Source of the DNA: Vitis vinifera | Taxonomy: Eukaryota; Streptophyta; Magnoliopsida; Vitales; Vitaceae | DNA: 64,000 nucleotides | Assembly (NCBI RefSeq): GCF_030704535.1 | Contig: NC_081823.1 | Span: 6,888,501-6,952,500, forward strand | Direction: 5' to 3' | Part shown: positions 39,101 through 49,603 of the stretch, one piece after another | Numbering within the stretch: position 1 is the stretch's first letter | How the letters are laid out: every line of letters begins with the position of its first letter | Program-made: the position numbers and the translations under genes | Notes under the pieces: generated by a model | What the model was told of the DNA's origin: nothing | Seen by the model: the letters and a program-made list of their open reading frames with translations, nothing else | Database searches by the model: none

Positions 39101-42100
39101 AGGTTCTAAAAACAATCAGAAACAGGAGAAGTTGGATTTTCTGCTGGTAAGTGTAAGTTTAGCCAAGCATTCATATCCCTGTTGCTAAGTTGTTCCATTG
39201 GCCCCTAGATAACAGCAAAAACGTATTCATCTGCTGTGCTATTTATTTACGCAGCATTACAAATTTATAATCTTGCCATGATGAATCATACAGCTTTACT
39301 AAACCAGATACATGATACAACAGCATGGCACCAGGTTAGGTCAGAAGGTAATCTATGTTGGACATGGATTCCATGCCATTGCCCTTGTTAGATGAATTAC
39401 TAAAGAAATCTTAAGAACCTTAAGATGTATTTCATTGTCCTTATTACATAACCTAGCACAAGATGTTTAAGAATTTTAAAACAGTATTATAAGATAAAAT
39501 GAAAAGGGTCCACTAAAAATTTAATCGAACCTAGTTAGCCGCGAAGGTCCTTTCTTTTTCTTTAAGTATTAACTTACCACAAAGTTAGCAAGTACTAATT
39601 TCTCATCCAAAAACTAATTTACTAGGATTTTGAAACTATGTCTATTGAAATGATGGTCAGAATTTGCTAATTTAGAAAATACCATATCCAAGCGTAATGA
39701 GCCACATTATCGACATGCAGAATTTTTCGATTGCATTACAATGGCACATGAAACTGAGAGAGAGAGAGAGGGACCTGATAAAGAGCAGATAGGGGTTCCA
39801 TCTTCGGCAAATTCAGCTTTCCGCTTGATGCGCTCCCAAACCATATCCCCCAGCATATCCATTACATCTGTAGCTAGAACAAACAGTGTAGGATAAAATT
39901 GTAAAACAGATGTGTCCATCAGAAGCCTAGCAACCTGCAGAACAGAAAAATCAATTTTACACAAATCAAGTTATCATCCCTGGTAGGGTGGTACTCTCAC
40001 ACAAAAGGGGTTCTGGGAATGACTGTATCAACAGTGTTGAGTTTTTTTTTTTTTTTTACATATATTGAGACTTGTACAAAATTGGAAAAAGAATAAATGA
40101 GTATCAAGCCAATATACCAGCTTGAAGTAAGGCCATGTTATGATAAGAACGTGGGATGGGATACAGAAACATCTCGTGTGGCTGACAATTAGATAGGATA
40201 AGTTGATAGGTTAATGGATCTGGGAATTTTTATTTTTATTTTTATTTTTCATATTTTCTCTATATGAGATCTTTTTTTTTTTTTTTGATAGATAAACCCA
40301 CAGAAAATATATTAGATAAAGGGAGCTTAAAAGACAACCCAAAGCATACAGGGAGTATTCATGAGTCACCAAAAGTTCTCTATATGAGATCTAATAATCC
40401 CATATAGAGTTTACTTATCAAAAAAAGAAAAAAAGAAAAAATCCCATATAGAGGCGAGATACATCTTTCATGAATTAAAAATCCCATTATCTTCATCACT
40501 CTCCATTTTTTCAACCTAAGCTATGCCTAAAGGCAAATAGGTCCTTCTATTGAGAATTACTATTTAAAAAAAAATAGATAGAGAAATTCAAGTGACATGC
40601 ATGTAGCATAGGAGTGACATTGCTTCAAAAAAAATTTAGAGGCTAAATTGAGAGACACGGGTGAAAATACAAGGGTAATTTTTTTAATGTAGCCAAAAAA
40701 ATTAAATTTTTTCTTTGGAAAAGAAAAGAACAATTTCATCCACTACATTACATTTACAAAATTTTAATTGTTAAGCTATAAAGTTTCCTAAGAGCTTAAA
40801 CTATTAAGATATAGGCTATAAACTTTCCTAAGAGCTTAAACTATTAGGATATAGGTCCACAATGTACACTAGGCTAACACCCTCTCTCACATGTAGCCCC
40901 AACCAGCACGTGCAGAAACAATTTAGCAGTTATGGATTACAAATAAATAGATGGGAAAAAATAGTGGGAGAAATTTGAATTCAAGACCTATAATTAATTA
41001 TAGCTCTGATATTGAAAGAGCCCTGGTCACAGTAGAGTCAACCAGTCAATTCGTTGTCTTTTAGGGAGGATGAATCATCCTTCTTATGTATTTCTTTATA
41101 CATATTTTGTTTCTGATATATATAGAGAGAAAAAATAGTGTGAACCAGAAGTTGTATACAACCTGCATAAAGTCCCTATGAAGGTATTTTGTCTTGCCTA
41201 GAGTTTTTGGGTACCAGCATAACTTTTGTAATACAGCCTTAAAGGGCCATCAAGGAGGTTGCCCAGCTCATCCTGGGTTCACAGGTGACACAGCCTTAAA
41301 GGGAGCAAACCCTCCTTGTGAATTCATGCCTTGGGTTGAGGATCATAACAGTCACCTAGCATCTATAAAAGCAACATATAGCAGAGAGAAAGGGGAGGTT
41401 CTGAAAAAAAAAAAAAGGGAAAAGACAACCATGAAGAGTGTAGAAAACTGGATTTATGGAGAAGATGATTTGAGGAAAACCTCAGCCACCCTTGTGAATG
41501 CAGGACTGAAGGAAGCAGTAGAAAGTGCCAACACACAGCGGAGGGAGCATCACAATTACAACAGATCCATATTATTTTATATCTCAGTAAGTAAACAGAA
41601 TATAAATTCCATCATTGCTAGATCTACATCACACATATGATTCGATGAAGAATGAGACAATCTGAGGAGATGGATGTTCAGGAGGGACTGATTTCATGAT
41701 TATTAAGTTCTCCCTATGCCATTCTTCATTATCCTTTGAATCATCAGGAAGGGAATGATTAGACAAAAACTATAACTTGCCCTTCGCCCTAAGATATACT
41801 TTCACAGCATTGGATCAAAGTAGATTATTAGATTCATTCAGTTCAACGATAGCAATTTGGGTACCAGTATTATCTTGAGTTGGTTTGAACAGAATCTGGA
41901 TGCTACAAACATAAGATGTTTTTTTATAAAAAATAAATAAATAAACAAATAAAAATAATAAAATAAAAATAAAAAATAAAAAATTGGTTGAAATAGCTCA
42001 ATTGGACAGAAAAAGGAGCAAATGCGGTAGCAATCACACAAAGAGCACGGTCAAAAACATCAGTAAGCAAAACTCATTGACTAAGTAGTCATCATAAAAA

Positions 42101-45100
42101 AGACCACCAAGAGATTGCCTACAACAAAAAAGAGAAGAATGCTGAAAGTCAATCAACACATTTTGGAGAAGTAATTTATTCACATTTTGGAGAAGTAAGA
42201 AAACTCTTTTTTTTTTTTTTTTCTCAAACATGAAGCAAGACACAAATTTTTATTTAATTAAAAATTTTAAAAAGGTCAAAAATCATCCCTATCTTTTATA
42301 AAACTATCTTCAAAATACAATTCCCAAACATAACATTTAATTGCAGAAACAGTAACTACTTCTACTGCTAAAGACAGAAGTCAAATGATATCCTAAACAG
42401 GCCCTTAATGTCGAAGATTTGTTTGGCTACCATGGTCATCAAGACAATAAAAGTGATGAAATGGATACTCAGCTACCACCTCATGATAAGCCACATTATG
42501 AGATTGAGTATGCCATCAAAAATCAAATTGTACCAACTCATCAAGGAAGCAGATACTAGAGATTTTTAGTGAAATAGCCATTGATTTTCAAAAGCTCAAT
42601 CCTGACCTTTATAAATTATATCAAGCATCCAACTAATCAGAGTTGAGTACTTCCAAATGGGAGGAGTTTCTAGTGATCCTCCCAATATGCAATTAGAAAA
42701 GGAAGAAAAAGTCAAATTTTACTCTTTTAGATTCTTTGGAAGCTTTTGTATTAGAAATGTCTTCTTAAAAGAAGTTATATTACTAAATTTTCTATCTTCT
42801 TAAATGTCGCTTTGAGTCCTTTTTAGAATTTTAAATTTTTTCGTTATTGAAAACTTTTATCATACAAGGTTTCTATAAAGCCTTAAGTTTCTAATTCTAA
42901 TTCTAAAAAAATATAAAAATAAAAATATATTGTACTTCTAATTCTATTATTTGGAAGATTTAGCAATTTGAGAAAGAAATAAAAGTTTTAATAAATTACC
43001 GTATGGATTAAGTTTCTTTTTTCATGCTTTTGGGAGTTTTAGGATTCTCTAAAGCTAAGAAATAAGCCTACTTGCAATAAAACGATACTGATGATGAATA
43101 ATAACAATTTTTCTACATATTTGCAATTTTCAGTTGCGAAACTCCACTGTTTCTCTTTTAAGTGAGATTCCCAAAACGCTTTAATGAGATTCTAAGATTT
43201 CATTCTTTTCTTGTACTTTTATGCTTTTTATTTATTTTTCCCAGCTGCCACAGCCCTTAATCGCAAATCCTCTCCTTAAATCCTAAACTAGTGAAGTCCT
43301 AACCAACCTATTTGATTATAGACAATCAACCTAGGAGGTCATTCTACATCATAGACCTTGCGATGAGATATGTTTTCCACTTAGGTTGATATTCTATGGC
43401 GAAAAAAAAATTATTATCATAGGATTTCATGTCGTATTGGAGATAAATCAAAAAATATGTCTATCCTATCTGGACTGCTTGTCAGGTGTACCAAACATCT
43501 AAATGTTCAAACTAAGTCACATGTCATCCTGTTGATTTCTGTTGGCCCAGCCTGTCCCTGTCAAAAACAGATACAGCTACCAGCTATTAGAAAAACTTTT
43601 CTTTAGTCAAGCAAAATTTGCCCAGTGTATTTCCATCAATAGTTTCACCAAAATGGAATTTGCAGTCTCCAACAGGGGGCATCATTCTTCTGCCATCCAA
43701 GCCAAAAATGAATCCTTAACATTCTAATTGATTTCTAAGGAGATTGAGGAAAAGAAATTAAATTTTCAAAACTTAGGAAAATTGGGGTTGAAGCAGATGT
43801 TGTAAGATCAAATTTATTGTTTTTCCAAAAAATTCTCAACAATCCTAAATAGAGCATAAAGGAGCAAAATCTAAAATAAAGTTCAAAAGAAAATATGCGA
43901 ACATAAAATTGCATCAATTCTTGCCTTGATGGATAGCTTCAACGATGTTACACGATCTTCAGCACGCCAGGCACGACTAATTTCATCTTTAAGTTCATGT
44001 AATCGAGAGACATACTCCTGCCATGTGATGACCTTAACACCCTCTTCAGCAAATTTCTGTGGATCATCAAGCTCCTGTAGATGCATACTTGATGATTTCT
44101 GATATGCTGCAATTTTTGTCACCATGTAACTATGATAAGAGACATTACAGTTTTCCTAAAAGACAACTTGGCAAGTGGCAAGCAGACCTCATGGGCCAAT
44201 ATTGCTTGCCAATAAATGAATATGATTAAAAAAAATGAATGAAAAAAAAAAAGAGCCATACCTTTGCCACTTTTGACTATTACATCAGATGTCTGCAAGA
44301 GCAACATTGTCCCCCAGTTACAAGTGTAACAGAAAATAAAAGTAGAATTTCAATGAAGCCACAAACACTTTAATATAATATAATGGGAGAAATATAAGTC
44401 CACCACAACTGCATTACTTTGCCATTATTGAATGTTGCAAGCAGAGACCTGATAGCCACATCTATTTTCCTACCTTACGAAATGAGTTTTCTGATTGGCA
44501 ATATTTTCAAGCACATTAAAACCAAAAAAAAAAAAAAAAGGATTAAGCCATTAAAATTTTATGTTTGAAACAAACATGAATAACTGAGAAGAAAGAATGG
44601 ATGTGGCTATAAAGGTATGCATATGTGTATGACATACACTTCAAACACCCCATATTTAAAAGTCATAACTGCCTCTATTCTAGTTTCAGTAGATCACTAA
44701 ACGGAATACAGCAAGAGATCATGGCCATACATCAAGAAAAAGCTAGAAGAAGCTTTCCCGCATTCAAGTCATTTCAGAATTACAGAAAAACAAAATCTTC
44801 TTTTGATAAGATAATTTCAAAATTCCACAAAGCTACAACATTTCCCAATTTCTCATTGATTGGGCAGAATAGTATTCATGGTGAGCCCATTAGGACGCGA
44901 ATTCTAATTATAATCCAATGAACAAAATTAAAATCCGCGAAAAATACTTCCATCGCAGCATAATATCTTTTCAAGAATGAAAAATGCTCAAGACTGCAAC
45001 ATGATCTCGGAACATATATGAATATAAAAGAATTGACATGCTTACTGTTGCAATTGAAACCATTTTGGATGAAGAAAACCTCTGCATCAACAATCTCTTG

Positions 45101-45574
45101 AAAGAGGTCCATTCTTTTGCTTGAACTTGAATTGCATCAGCACTGGATAGCCCTGTGGTTGAAGCGTCATTTTGTAAATCCTCCACATCAATTGCATCAG
45201 CACTCGGCCCTCTAAGCGGATCATAGAAATCGATTTTCTCGTCATCCACGACCTCAACCTACAATAATAATCAAAGAATTCTATCTTTGAACACAACAAT
45301 CAAATCGCAAGCTAGTGAATTGATGCATTTTGAAATTGTAGCGCAAGAAGGTTCAGATGTTGAGATATAAGATGAAAAGTTTTAATTTGTTTTATTTTCT
45401 TCTGATTTTTCTTTCGATTTCTATGGAACCAGATGGGGGGTTAAGGTATCGCAGGGAGAATTGGACCTTGTGGAGAGGTGAAGATTGAGAGGAGAGTGGA
45501 TGCGTGACGGCGCGTGAGCGAGGGAGTGCATGGGCTTCTTCTTCAGCTCTATAGTTTCGATGCCTAAACTCCAT
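21176..45574 (-). CDS. VPS35L: VPS35L, large subunit of the Retriever endosomal recycling complex
   Basis: Homologue of animal VPS35L (C16orf62), which with VPS26C and VPS29 forms Retriever for endosome-to-surface recycling. 23 exons: 45574-45467, 45258-45046, 44292-44262, 44106-43925, 39934-39775, 39015-38919, 38404-38235, 34981-34815, 34701-34513, 34401-34312, 30256-30176, 27819-27676, 27501-27419, 27125-26984, 26890-26807, 25799-25638, 25549-25462, 25217-25140, 23671-23605, 23501-23402, 22677-22561, 22485-22429, 21328-21176. All phases close; product 920 aa (human about 960). Conserved blocks include FRHRNYRAE at the start, [17 protein letters not shown] (about 188-204), [17 protein letters not shown] (about 243-259), [13 protein letters not shown] and [12 protein letters not shown]. 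No signal peptide or membrane segment, as expected for a helical-repeat peripheral protein. Intron 4 has a GC donor; the exon 1 donor (GTCCAA) and exon 9 acceptor (GAAAG) are weak. A GTG-initiated upstream extension was rejected. Confidence 0.94.
22585..22934 (-). repeat. 175-base tandem duplication carrying part of VPS35L exon 21
   Basis: Bases 22585-22759 are repeated at 22760-22934 with three differences. Each copy holds the 3' splice site and first 93 bases of the 117-base exon 21. The copy at 22585 continues into the full exon and its donor. The upstream copy lacks the exon end and donor and runs into an in-frame TAG at 22750-22748. It also changes one Glu codon (residue 27 of the exon) to Lys. 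Confidence 0.9.
23683..23735 (-). mobile_element. Micro-insertion of a poly(A) tail with target-site duplication near an acceptor
   Basis: aatattaatcagacaacat is present at 23683-23701 and again at 23717-23735, separated by 15 bases (tccaat then A residues). It lies in VPS35L intron 18, with the inserted tail 31-45 bases upstream of the exon 19 acceptor. On the gene strand the tail is a poly-T tract and each duplicate carries a CTGAT word. Confidence 0.7.
27909..28200 (+). mobile_element. TRIM-like short LTR relic in VPS35L intron 11
   Basis: A short TG...CA terminal repeat (about 27909-27978, with taacagtttaagctttagg) is followed by cagtatcaaagcagtag, a degenerate tRNA-Met primer-binding site. 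Then come a short non-coding interior with gttcaagtctttcc and a purine-rich taagggaggg at about 28138. After that the repeat restarts in degenerate form. A related copy lies in reverse orientation at 40741-41033. No coding capacity is present. Confidence 0.6.
28201..30175. other. Remainder of VPS35L intron 11
   Basis: About 2 kb of AT-rich intron with a long T-run at 29089-29106. No reading frame, RNA gene or bounded mobile element was recognised. Base composition is somewhat less AT-rich from 28260 to 29060, which may be an old insertion of unknown type. Confidence 0.4.
30640..33492 (+). pseudogene. Decayed Copia-type pol region in VPS35L intron 10
   Basis: Antisense to the host gene. In order: GAG-pre-integrase remains (HRLGHPNF, about 30640), integrase core (FIDDHTRLC near 30880, then [12 protein letters not shown] near 31090), reverse transcriptase (CKWVFTIKY near 32150; the intact YVDD at about 32535), and RNase H ([13 protein letters not shown] near 33100). 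The terminal IYSPA stop is at about 33485. The frame is broken by many stops and shifts. Copia integrases normally have Asp in the TDNG motif and Glu in AERKN; here these read NN and AKGKN, so the integrase is dead as well as disrupted. The gag region and 5' LTR were not found. Confidence 0.85.
33493..33780 (+). mobile_element. 3' LTR of the decayed Copia element
   Basis: A polypurine tract gagggggag is followed directly by TGTTGACGAGG, a typical LTR start. Roughly 290 bases of AT-rich LTR-like sequence follow. The right boundary could not be fixed because no 5' LTR is present for comparison. Confidence 0.6.
34982..36272. other. VPS35L intron 7, part before the LINE
   Basis: AT-rich intron sequence. 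No domain or bounded element was found. Poly-T and ATT runs occur at about 35500-35520. Apparent reading frames are short and lack support. Confidence 0.4.
36273..37123 (+). mobile_element. 5'-truncated LINE with target-site duplications in VPS35L intron 7
   Basis: The 16-mer tggtgtgttgtgcttt flanks the insertion at 36273-36288 and 37108-37123. Between them is the 3' end of a LINE. It starts within the linker to the zinc-binding reverse transcriptase domain (zf-[19 protein letters not shown] at about 36409), with CPLTLGL and LDWLPPRS further on. Several stops interrupt the frame. The insertion ends in an A-rich tail (about 37085-37107). It is antisense to VPS35L. Confidence 0.88.
37124..38234. 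other. VPS35L intron 7, part after the LINE
   Basis: The original intron resumes after the duplicated target site. It is AT-rich with several A-runs (37390-37420, 37780-37800). No coding or RNA feature was identified. Confidence 0.4.
40256..40392 (-). mobile_element. Short LINE 3' fragment, minus strand, with target-site duplication
   Basis: ttctctatatgagatct occurs at 40256-40272 and 40376-40392. The 103 bases between begin with a poly-T run followed by gatagataaaccc, i.e. a LINE 3' end inserted on the minus strand and cut off after about 90 bases. Confidence 0.85.
40396..40453 (+). mobile_element. Micro-insertion of a LINE tail, plus strand
   Basis: aatcccatatagag occurs at 40396-40409 and 40440-40453. 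The 30 bases between are tttacttatc followed by an A-rich tail with single G residues. It starts four bases after the preceding LINE fragment's duplicated target site. Confidence 0.8.
40741..41033 (-). mobile_element. TRIM-like short LTR relic, reverse orientation
   Basis: The reverse complement contains caatatcagagctataatt (degenerate tRNA-Met primer-binding site), a short interior with ttgaattcaaatttctccc, a purine-rich gagagagggtgtt, then the terminal repeat ttagcctagtgtacattgtgg with taatagtttaagctcttagg, present twice in tandem. It is the same family as 27909-28200. Confidence 0.6.
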
Positions 45575-45658
45575 TGAGGCCACTGACGCTGCCGCTCCGG
45601 TCCCCGTCACTCGTGTTCGCTGGTGCTCTTGTTCCACAAAACGCACCCCAAAAGAAAA

Positions 45659-45691
<33 letters not shown>

Positions 45692-46030
45692 TATTATTAT
45701 TATAATAAATTAATAAATTAGTTATTTAATTATTTACTGTTAGTGCATCATATTGCTAAGTTGCTCACAATTTTGTTCGATTTATCCACTCTGTAATTAA
45801 TTTGCTGTGATATAGGTAAGTATAGAATGCTTTGAAAAAGGCTAATTTGTATAACATGTGACATAAAATAGACCTTAAGGTATTTTAAATTTAGTATAAA
45901 GTTTGTATTAATTATTAAATTAATTTGATTGAGGCTTCAAGTGCTCGAGTGCTTGAACTTGACTCTTCAGCATCAAGAGTGCTTGCAAGCATTGAAAGTG
46001 GTTGAGCACTTGTTACTTAGCATTCAAGCA
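45575..46030. other. VPS35L upstream region with a TAA/TTA microsatellite
   Basis: A (TAA) run of about ten units followed by about five TTA units (45659-45705) lies some 90 bases upstream of the VPS35L ATG. The two arms are complementary and could form a hairpin. No TATA box was assigned with confidence. Beyond 45720 the sequence is AT-rich and unremarkable. Confidence 0.55.
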
Positions 46031-46039
46031 TCAAGAGCT

Positions 46040-46460
46040 CCTTCAATCCTTGAAGATTGTTATAATATGTTTCAATGGATCCCCCTCCTTGTTTCAATCT
46101 CATCACCTATCTCTTAAGATCATAGACTTGAGAGGTGTTAGTGCCATTGAAATAAGTCATAGTAATAGTATCCCACAAAGCTTTTGCCATTAGAAACCTA
46201 ATGAAGTTACTGATCAAACTCAATCCATGGAATTGATAAGTCATCCCTTCATAATTGCATTTTCAATTCTCCATTTCCTAAAATTAGGATTTGTTGGTCG
46301 AGGCTATGGAAAATCCTTATTTACATATCCCAATTTGTCTTTACCCAAGATATATATCTTAACAACTTGAGACCACAGCACATAGTTGGTGTTGGCTAAC
46401 TTGATGTCAATATGTGTAACAAAAGAATTATGGCTTGATAACTGAATATGGGTTTGGGTT
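46040..46460 (-). pseudogene. Copia-type gag (UBN2-like) fragment
   Basis: On the minus strand the translation runs HIDIKLANTNYVLWSQVVKI, then GKDKLGYVNKDFP, RKWRIENAIMKG and, after frame changes, LINSMD. These match the start of Copia gag polyproteins (substrate-like NY.LWS motif, then KW..EN). Several stops break it. No integrase or reverse transcriptase follows downstream on the minus strand, so it is an isolated relic. Confidence 0.7.
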
Positions 46461-46849
46461 TGGGTCTAAGTTAGTACTTGGGTCATCATGGATGTTAGGT
46501 CTTCAAGGATTGAGTTAGTGGAAGAATCTCCATGAATTTGTTCTATCATGACTTCTTCTATTGCTCTTAATCTCCCTAGTACGTGTTAGAATTATTGCTT
46601 TCATACCATATTGAGAAAAGATTTCATTCACAGTCTTGTACAAAGTAACATGCTTATATATGACCTTAACAAGGAGATATTCTAGGGAAAAGATTAAACA
46701 ACTTTCCACTATTCTAGGCTAAGATATAGGTGGATCCATAATCAAAGGAATAAGCATATAAATAGGGCAACCTCTTAAGCTTCTAAAATCATACTAACAT
46801 ATATAAAAAGACTTCCACACTTAAGAAAAACTAAAGAAAGTTTGTCGTA

Positions 46850-47080
46850 AGGATTCAAGAAGTTCTTTAAACCTTCAAAGATTCAAATAACAAGTACAAA
46901 GATTTCAAGATCAAGCATGAAGATTTGAAGATTAAACTCATATTTGAAGTACAAAGATTTGAAGATCAAACTTGAAGATTGGAAGATTAAACTCATATGT
47001 TTGAAGACCAACTTTGAAGATTCAAAAATCAAATTTGAAGATTTGAACATCAAGTTTGAGACATCTTCAATATGAGATCA
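46850..47080. repeat. Degenerate short tandem repeat built on GAAGATT/GAAGATCAAA
   Basis: The words gaagatttgaagatcaaa and gaagattaaactcatat recur many times with spacing of about 15-40 bases. A TATA-like catataaatagggc about 90 bases before it (46755-46769) suggests this is part of an LTR leader, but paired LTRs were not found. Confidence 0.55.
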
Positions 47081-48855
47081 AGGCATTTGTACCATTAGTG
47101 AATGTGGACTAAGCCAAAGTACAAGCTTAGCTTAAGACAAACCAAAGTCCAAGCCTCGACCAAGATAAGCCAAGCCCAAGCTAAGGTCCAAACTAAGTTG
47201 AGGCTCAAATCAAGTTACTTCTAAAAAAAATAACAAAATAAAAAATAAAAATTGTACATCATTACTTAAATAATCAAATTTCAATTTGGCTATTAATTTT
47301 TTGTTAAGAGAAATTTGTATATACAAATAGTCATGTAATCCTACCGTAAATTTGACAAGTAACCTTAGGATTTCCTTCGTTGAATAGCCTTTGTTGCTTA
47401 TGTCAATTATTGTTATTGGAATTGGGTTTTTGTGCAATGAAGATGAGAAGTTTTGAGATTCAATTTGATTATTTAGCCAATTTTGAGATTCAATTTGATT
47501 ATTTGGTCAATTTTGATTAAACCACTTATTAGAGTCACAAATTGTGCTCTAATGGCACATATAGGAAAAGATTTTGCATATGTAAAGGCTCAATTTATCC
47601 AATTTAACTTGAATTGTTGCTAAAAACCTAGTCATAGATCTAACATATATCTTAAGCTAAATTTCAAGTTTGAATGATGGAAGTTGGAGAAGTCATTTTC
47701 AGTCATGGTAGAAAAGAGACTAAATATGCTTAGAACAGACTCCAATAATGTGAAGCATGAGGAAAGTTTCAATAAATGAAAATAAAGCAATTCATAGCAT
47801 GAGAGATCAAAAATGAAGATTATGGAAAGAGCTAGAGAGCAAAAAAAACACAAAAAAGAAGGTTGAAGGATATAGTTTGAAGTTTAAACATTCCAATTAG
47901 AACTCAAAATTTAGCAACAACATATACTATGACTTTAAGGTGAGGTGAAATTTGAAGTACTTTCAGGGTCATTTTTGGGCATACTATATATTGTTTTGAA
48001 GCTCAAGAAGTTAGGAATTCAACGCTTCAAATAATGCGCAAATGGAGCTAAAACAAGGAAGATATAGATGATTAAAGAAAACTACACAAAGAGGAATTAA
48101 ATGAGTGTTAGTTTCGCATGAATATGCCAAATTTTCACGTGACTATGCAAAATGAATCAAAGAGCTAAAATTATGCAACAACTTATGAACATGTGGGAAT
48201 CCCTTTCACATGAACATGCGAAACTTGATATGTTGTATCCCTACCATAGACCATATTGACTACTTCCTTTGTCGGATTGCCTAGAAGCTAGGTTATAAGG
48301 AGTCCATCATTGTTCCACCACATGGAATAGCTAGGCAAATCAAGAATTTCTTCTAGTGGATTTCAAAATTGTTAATGTGTTGAAAGATACCAAGGTTGTA
48401 GATCAAAGGTAAAATACGAGATTTCTAAAGAAGAAATTAAATTTGAGGTGCTAAGTTTGATAGGAAATTAAAATAGTGCATTGGTGGAAAACTTGGATGG
48501 AGAGTTTTGGTTCTTGAGCTAGAGACATTTTAGAGCTTAAGAAAGCTTTGGTACCATGATGAATTTAAAAATAATATAAGAGAAAGAGCAAGAGTGAGAG
48601 TGAGAGAGATGAATATGTATAAATAAGAATTTACAAGAGATAGCCTAACAACTATATGAGAGCCATTGGTTAAAAAATAAAAAATAAAAACAAAAAAACA
48701 AAAACCAAAAAAAAAAATGGTCTTTGAAGGAAAGAAGTCATTTCCTAAAAGTAGACACTAATGCATATTAATTCTAGATGGTATGAAACCATGGAAAAGA
48801 GTTGAGCATTGTGCTAATGTTTTGTAAGAGATTTGATTGTTTTCTTGGTTTCTAA

Positions 48856-49164
48856 GGTTATGTTTGGTTCCTAAAGAATTTAAAGGAAAATGGGAGAAAA
48901 AGAAAAAGTAGAAGGAAAAAAACAATGTATGAAAAAAAAAATTAAAATCAATAAATTATTTTTAAATGTTTCTTCAAATTCATTTTACTTATTTTCTTCT
49001 ATTATATAAATATTAAATAATTTTAAAATACATAAATTTTTAACTAACTTTGATTATATTTTATTTTCTTTTATATTTTTAATAGTGAAACTAAATATAA
49101 GAAAGCTATTTTTCTTAATAATCTTTTTTCATCACTTAGTACTTTTCTGAAACTAAACATAACC
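48856..49164. mobile_element. Tourist-like MITE with TAA target-site duplication
   Basis: The left end is GGTTATGTTTGGTTCC and the right end is the inverted AACTAAACATAACC. The trinucleotide TAA flanks both sides (48853-48855 and 49165-49167). The interior is AT-rich with the gaaaagaaaa...tattttctt layout shared with the copies at 49296, 49604, 55393, 55722 and 61191. A 3-base TWA duplication fits the PIF/Harbinger superfamily. Confidence 0.75.
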
Positions 49165-49295
49165 TAAAGTTCTACTATGATTGTAGGAGTTGGAGTTGGT
49201 CTATCGTTGATTTGGAGGTAATTCACAATCTTTATCATCTAGAAGGCACACCAAGTATTAGGCCTCGAGCTTTTTGACACTTTTAGAGTTATACT

Positions 49296-49600
49296 AGCTA
49301 TGTTTGATTCTCGAAAAATTCGAAGTAAAATGCAAAGAAAAGAAAATAGAGAGGAAAGGTAAAGGGGAAAGAAAATAAAAATAGATTTAAAATCAACAAA
49401 TTATTTTTATATACTATTTCAAACTCATTTCACTTATTTTTTTTTCTTTTCCAATTAAACAATCTAAAATACATAAATTTATAATTAATTTTAATTATAT
49501 TTAATTTTTTTAATATTTTTTATAATGAAAAAACATATGAGAAAATAATTTTTTTTAGCTTGTTTTTTTTCTTAATATTTTCTTAAAATCAAACATAGTT
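49296..49600 (+). mobile_element. Tourist-like MITE, first of an inverted pair
   Basis: Starts AGCTATGTTTGATTC and ends aaaatcaaacatagtt. The interior matches the element at 61191 in forward orientation. It is separated from a reverse-oriented copy by only three bases. Confidence 0.65.
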
Positions 49601-49603
49601 TAA

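Larger units (their letters stand above)
39935..43924 (-). other. VPS35L intron 4 with a GC-AG boundary
   Basis: The donor reads AAG|GCAAGA (GC at 43924-43923) and the acceptor reads ctgcag|GTT at 39935. This joins exon 4 to exon 5 in phase 0, matching the homologous protein ([21 protein letters not shown]). No GT donor near the exon end gives the same protein. The 4-kb intron contains two LINE-tail insertions (40256-40453), a TRIM relic (40741-41033), a 25-base tandem repeat (cacattttggagaagtaa at 42156 and 42181) and otherwise AT-rich sequence. Confidence 0.8.

Noticed and set aside
41194..41640. 148-codon plus-strand frame in VPS35L intron 4
   Set aside because: It starts with TTG, contains an internal direct repeat (cagccttaaaggg) and an A-run translated as Lys, and has no recognised domain.
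45575..45646. 24-residue N-terminal extension of VPS35L
   Set aside because: It would start with GTG. The ATG at 45574 gives MEFRHRNY, which aligns with the conserved start of the family.
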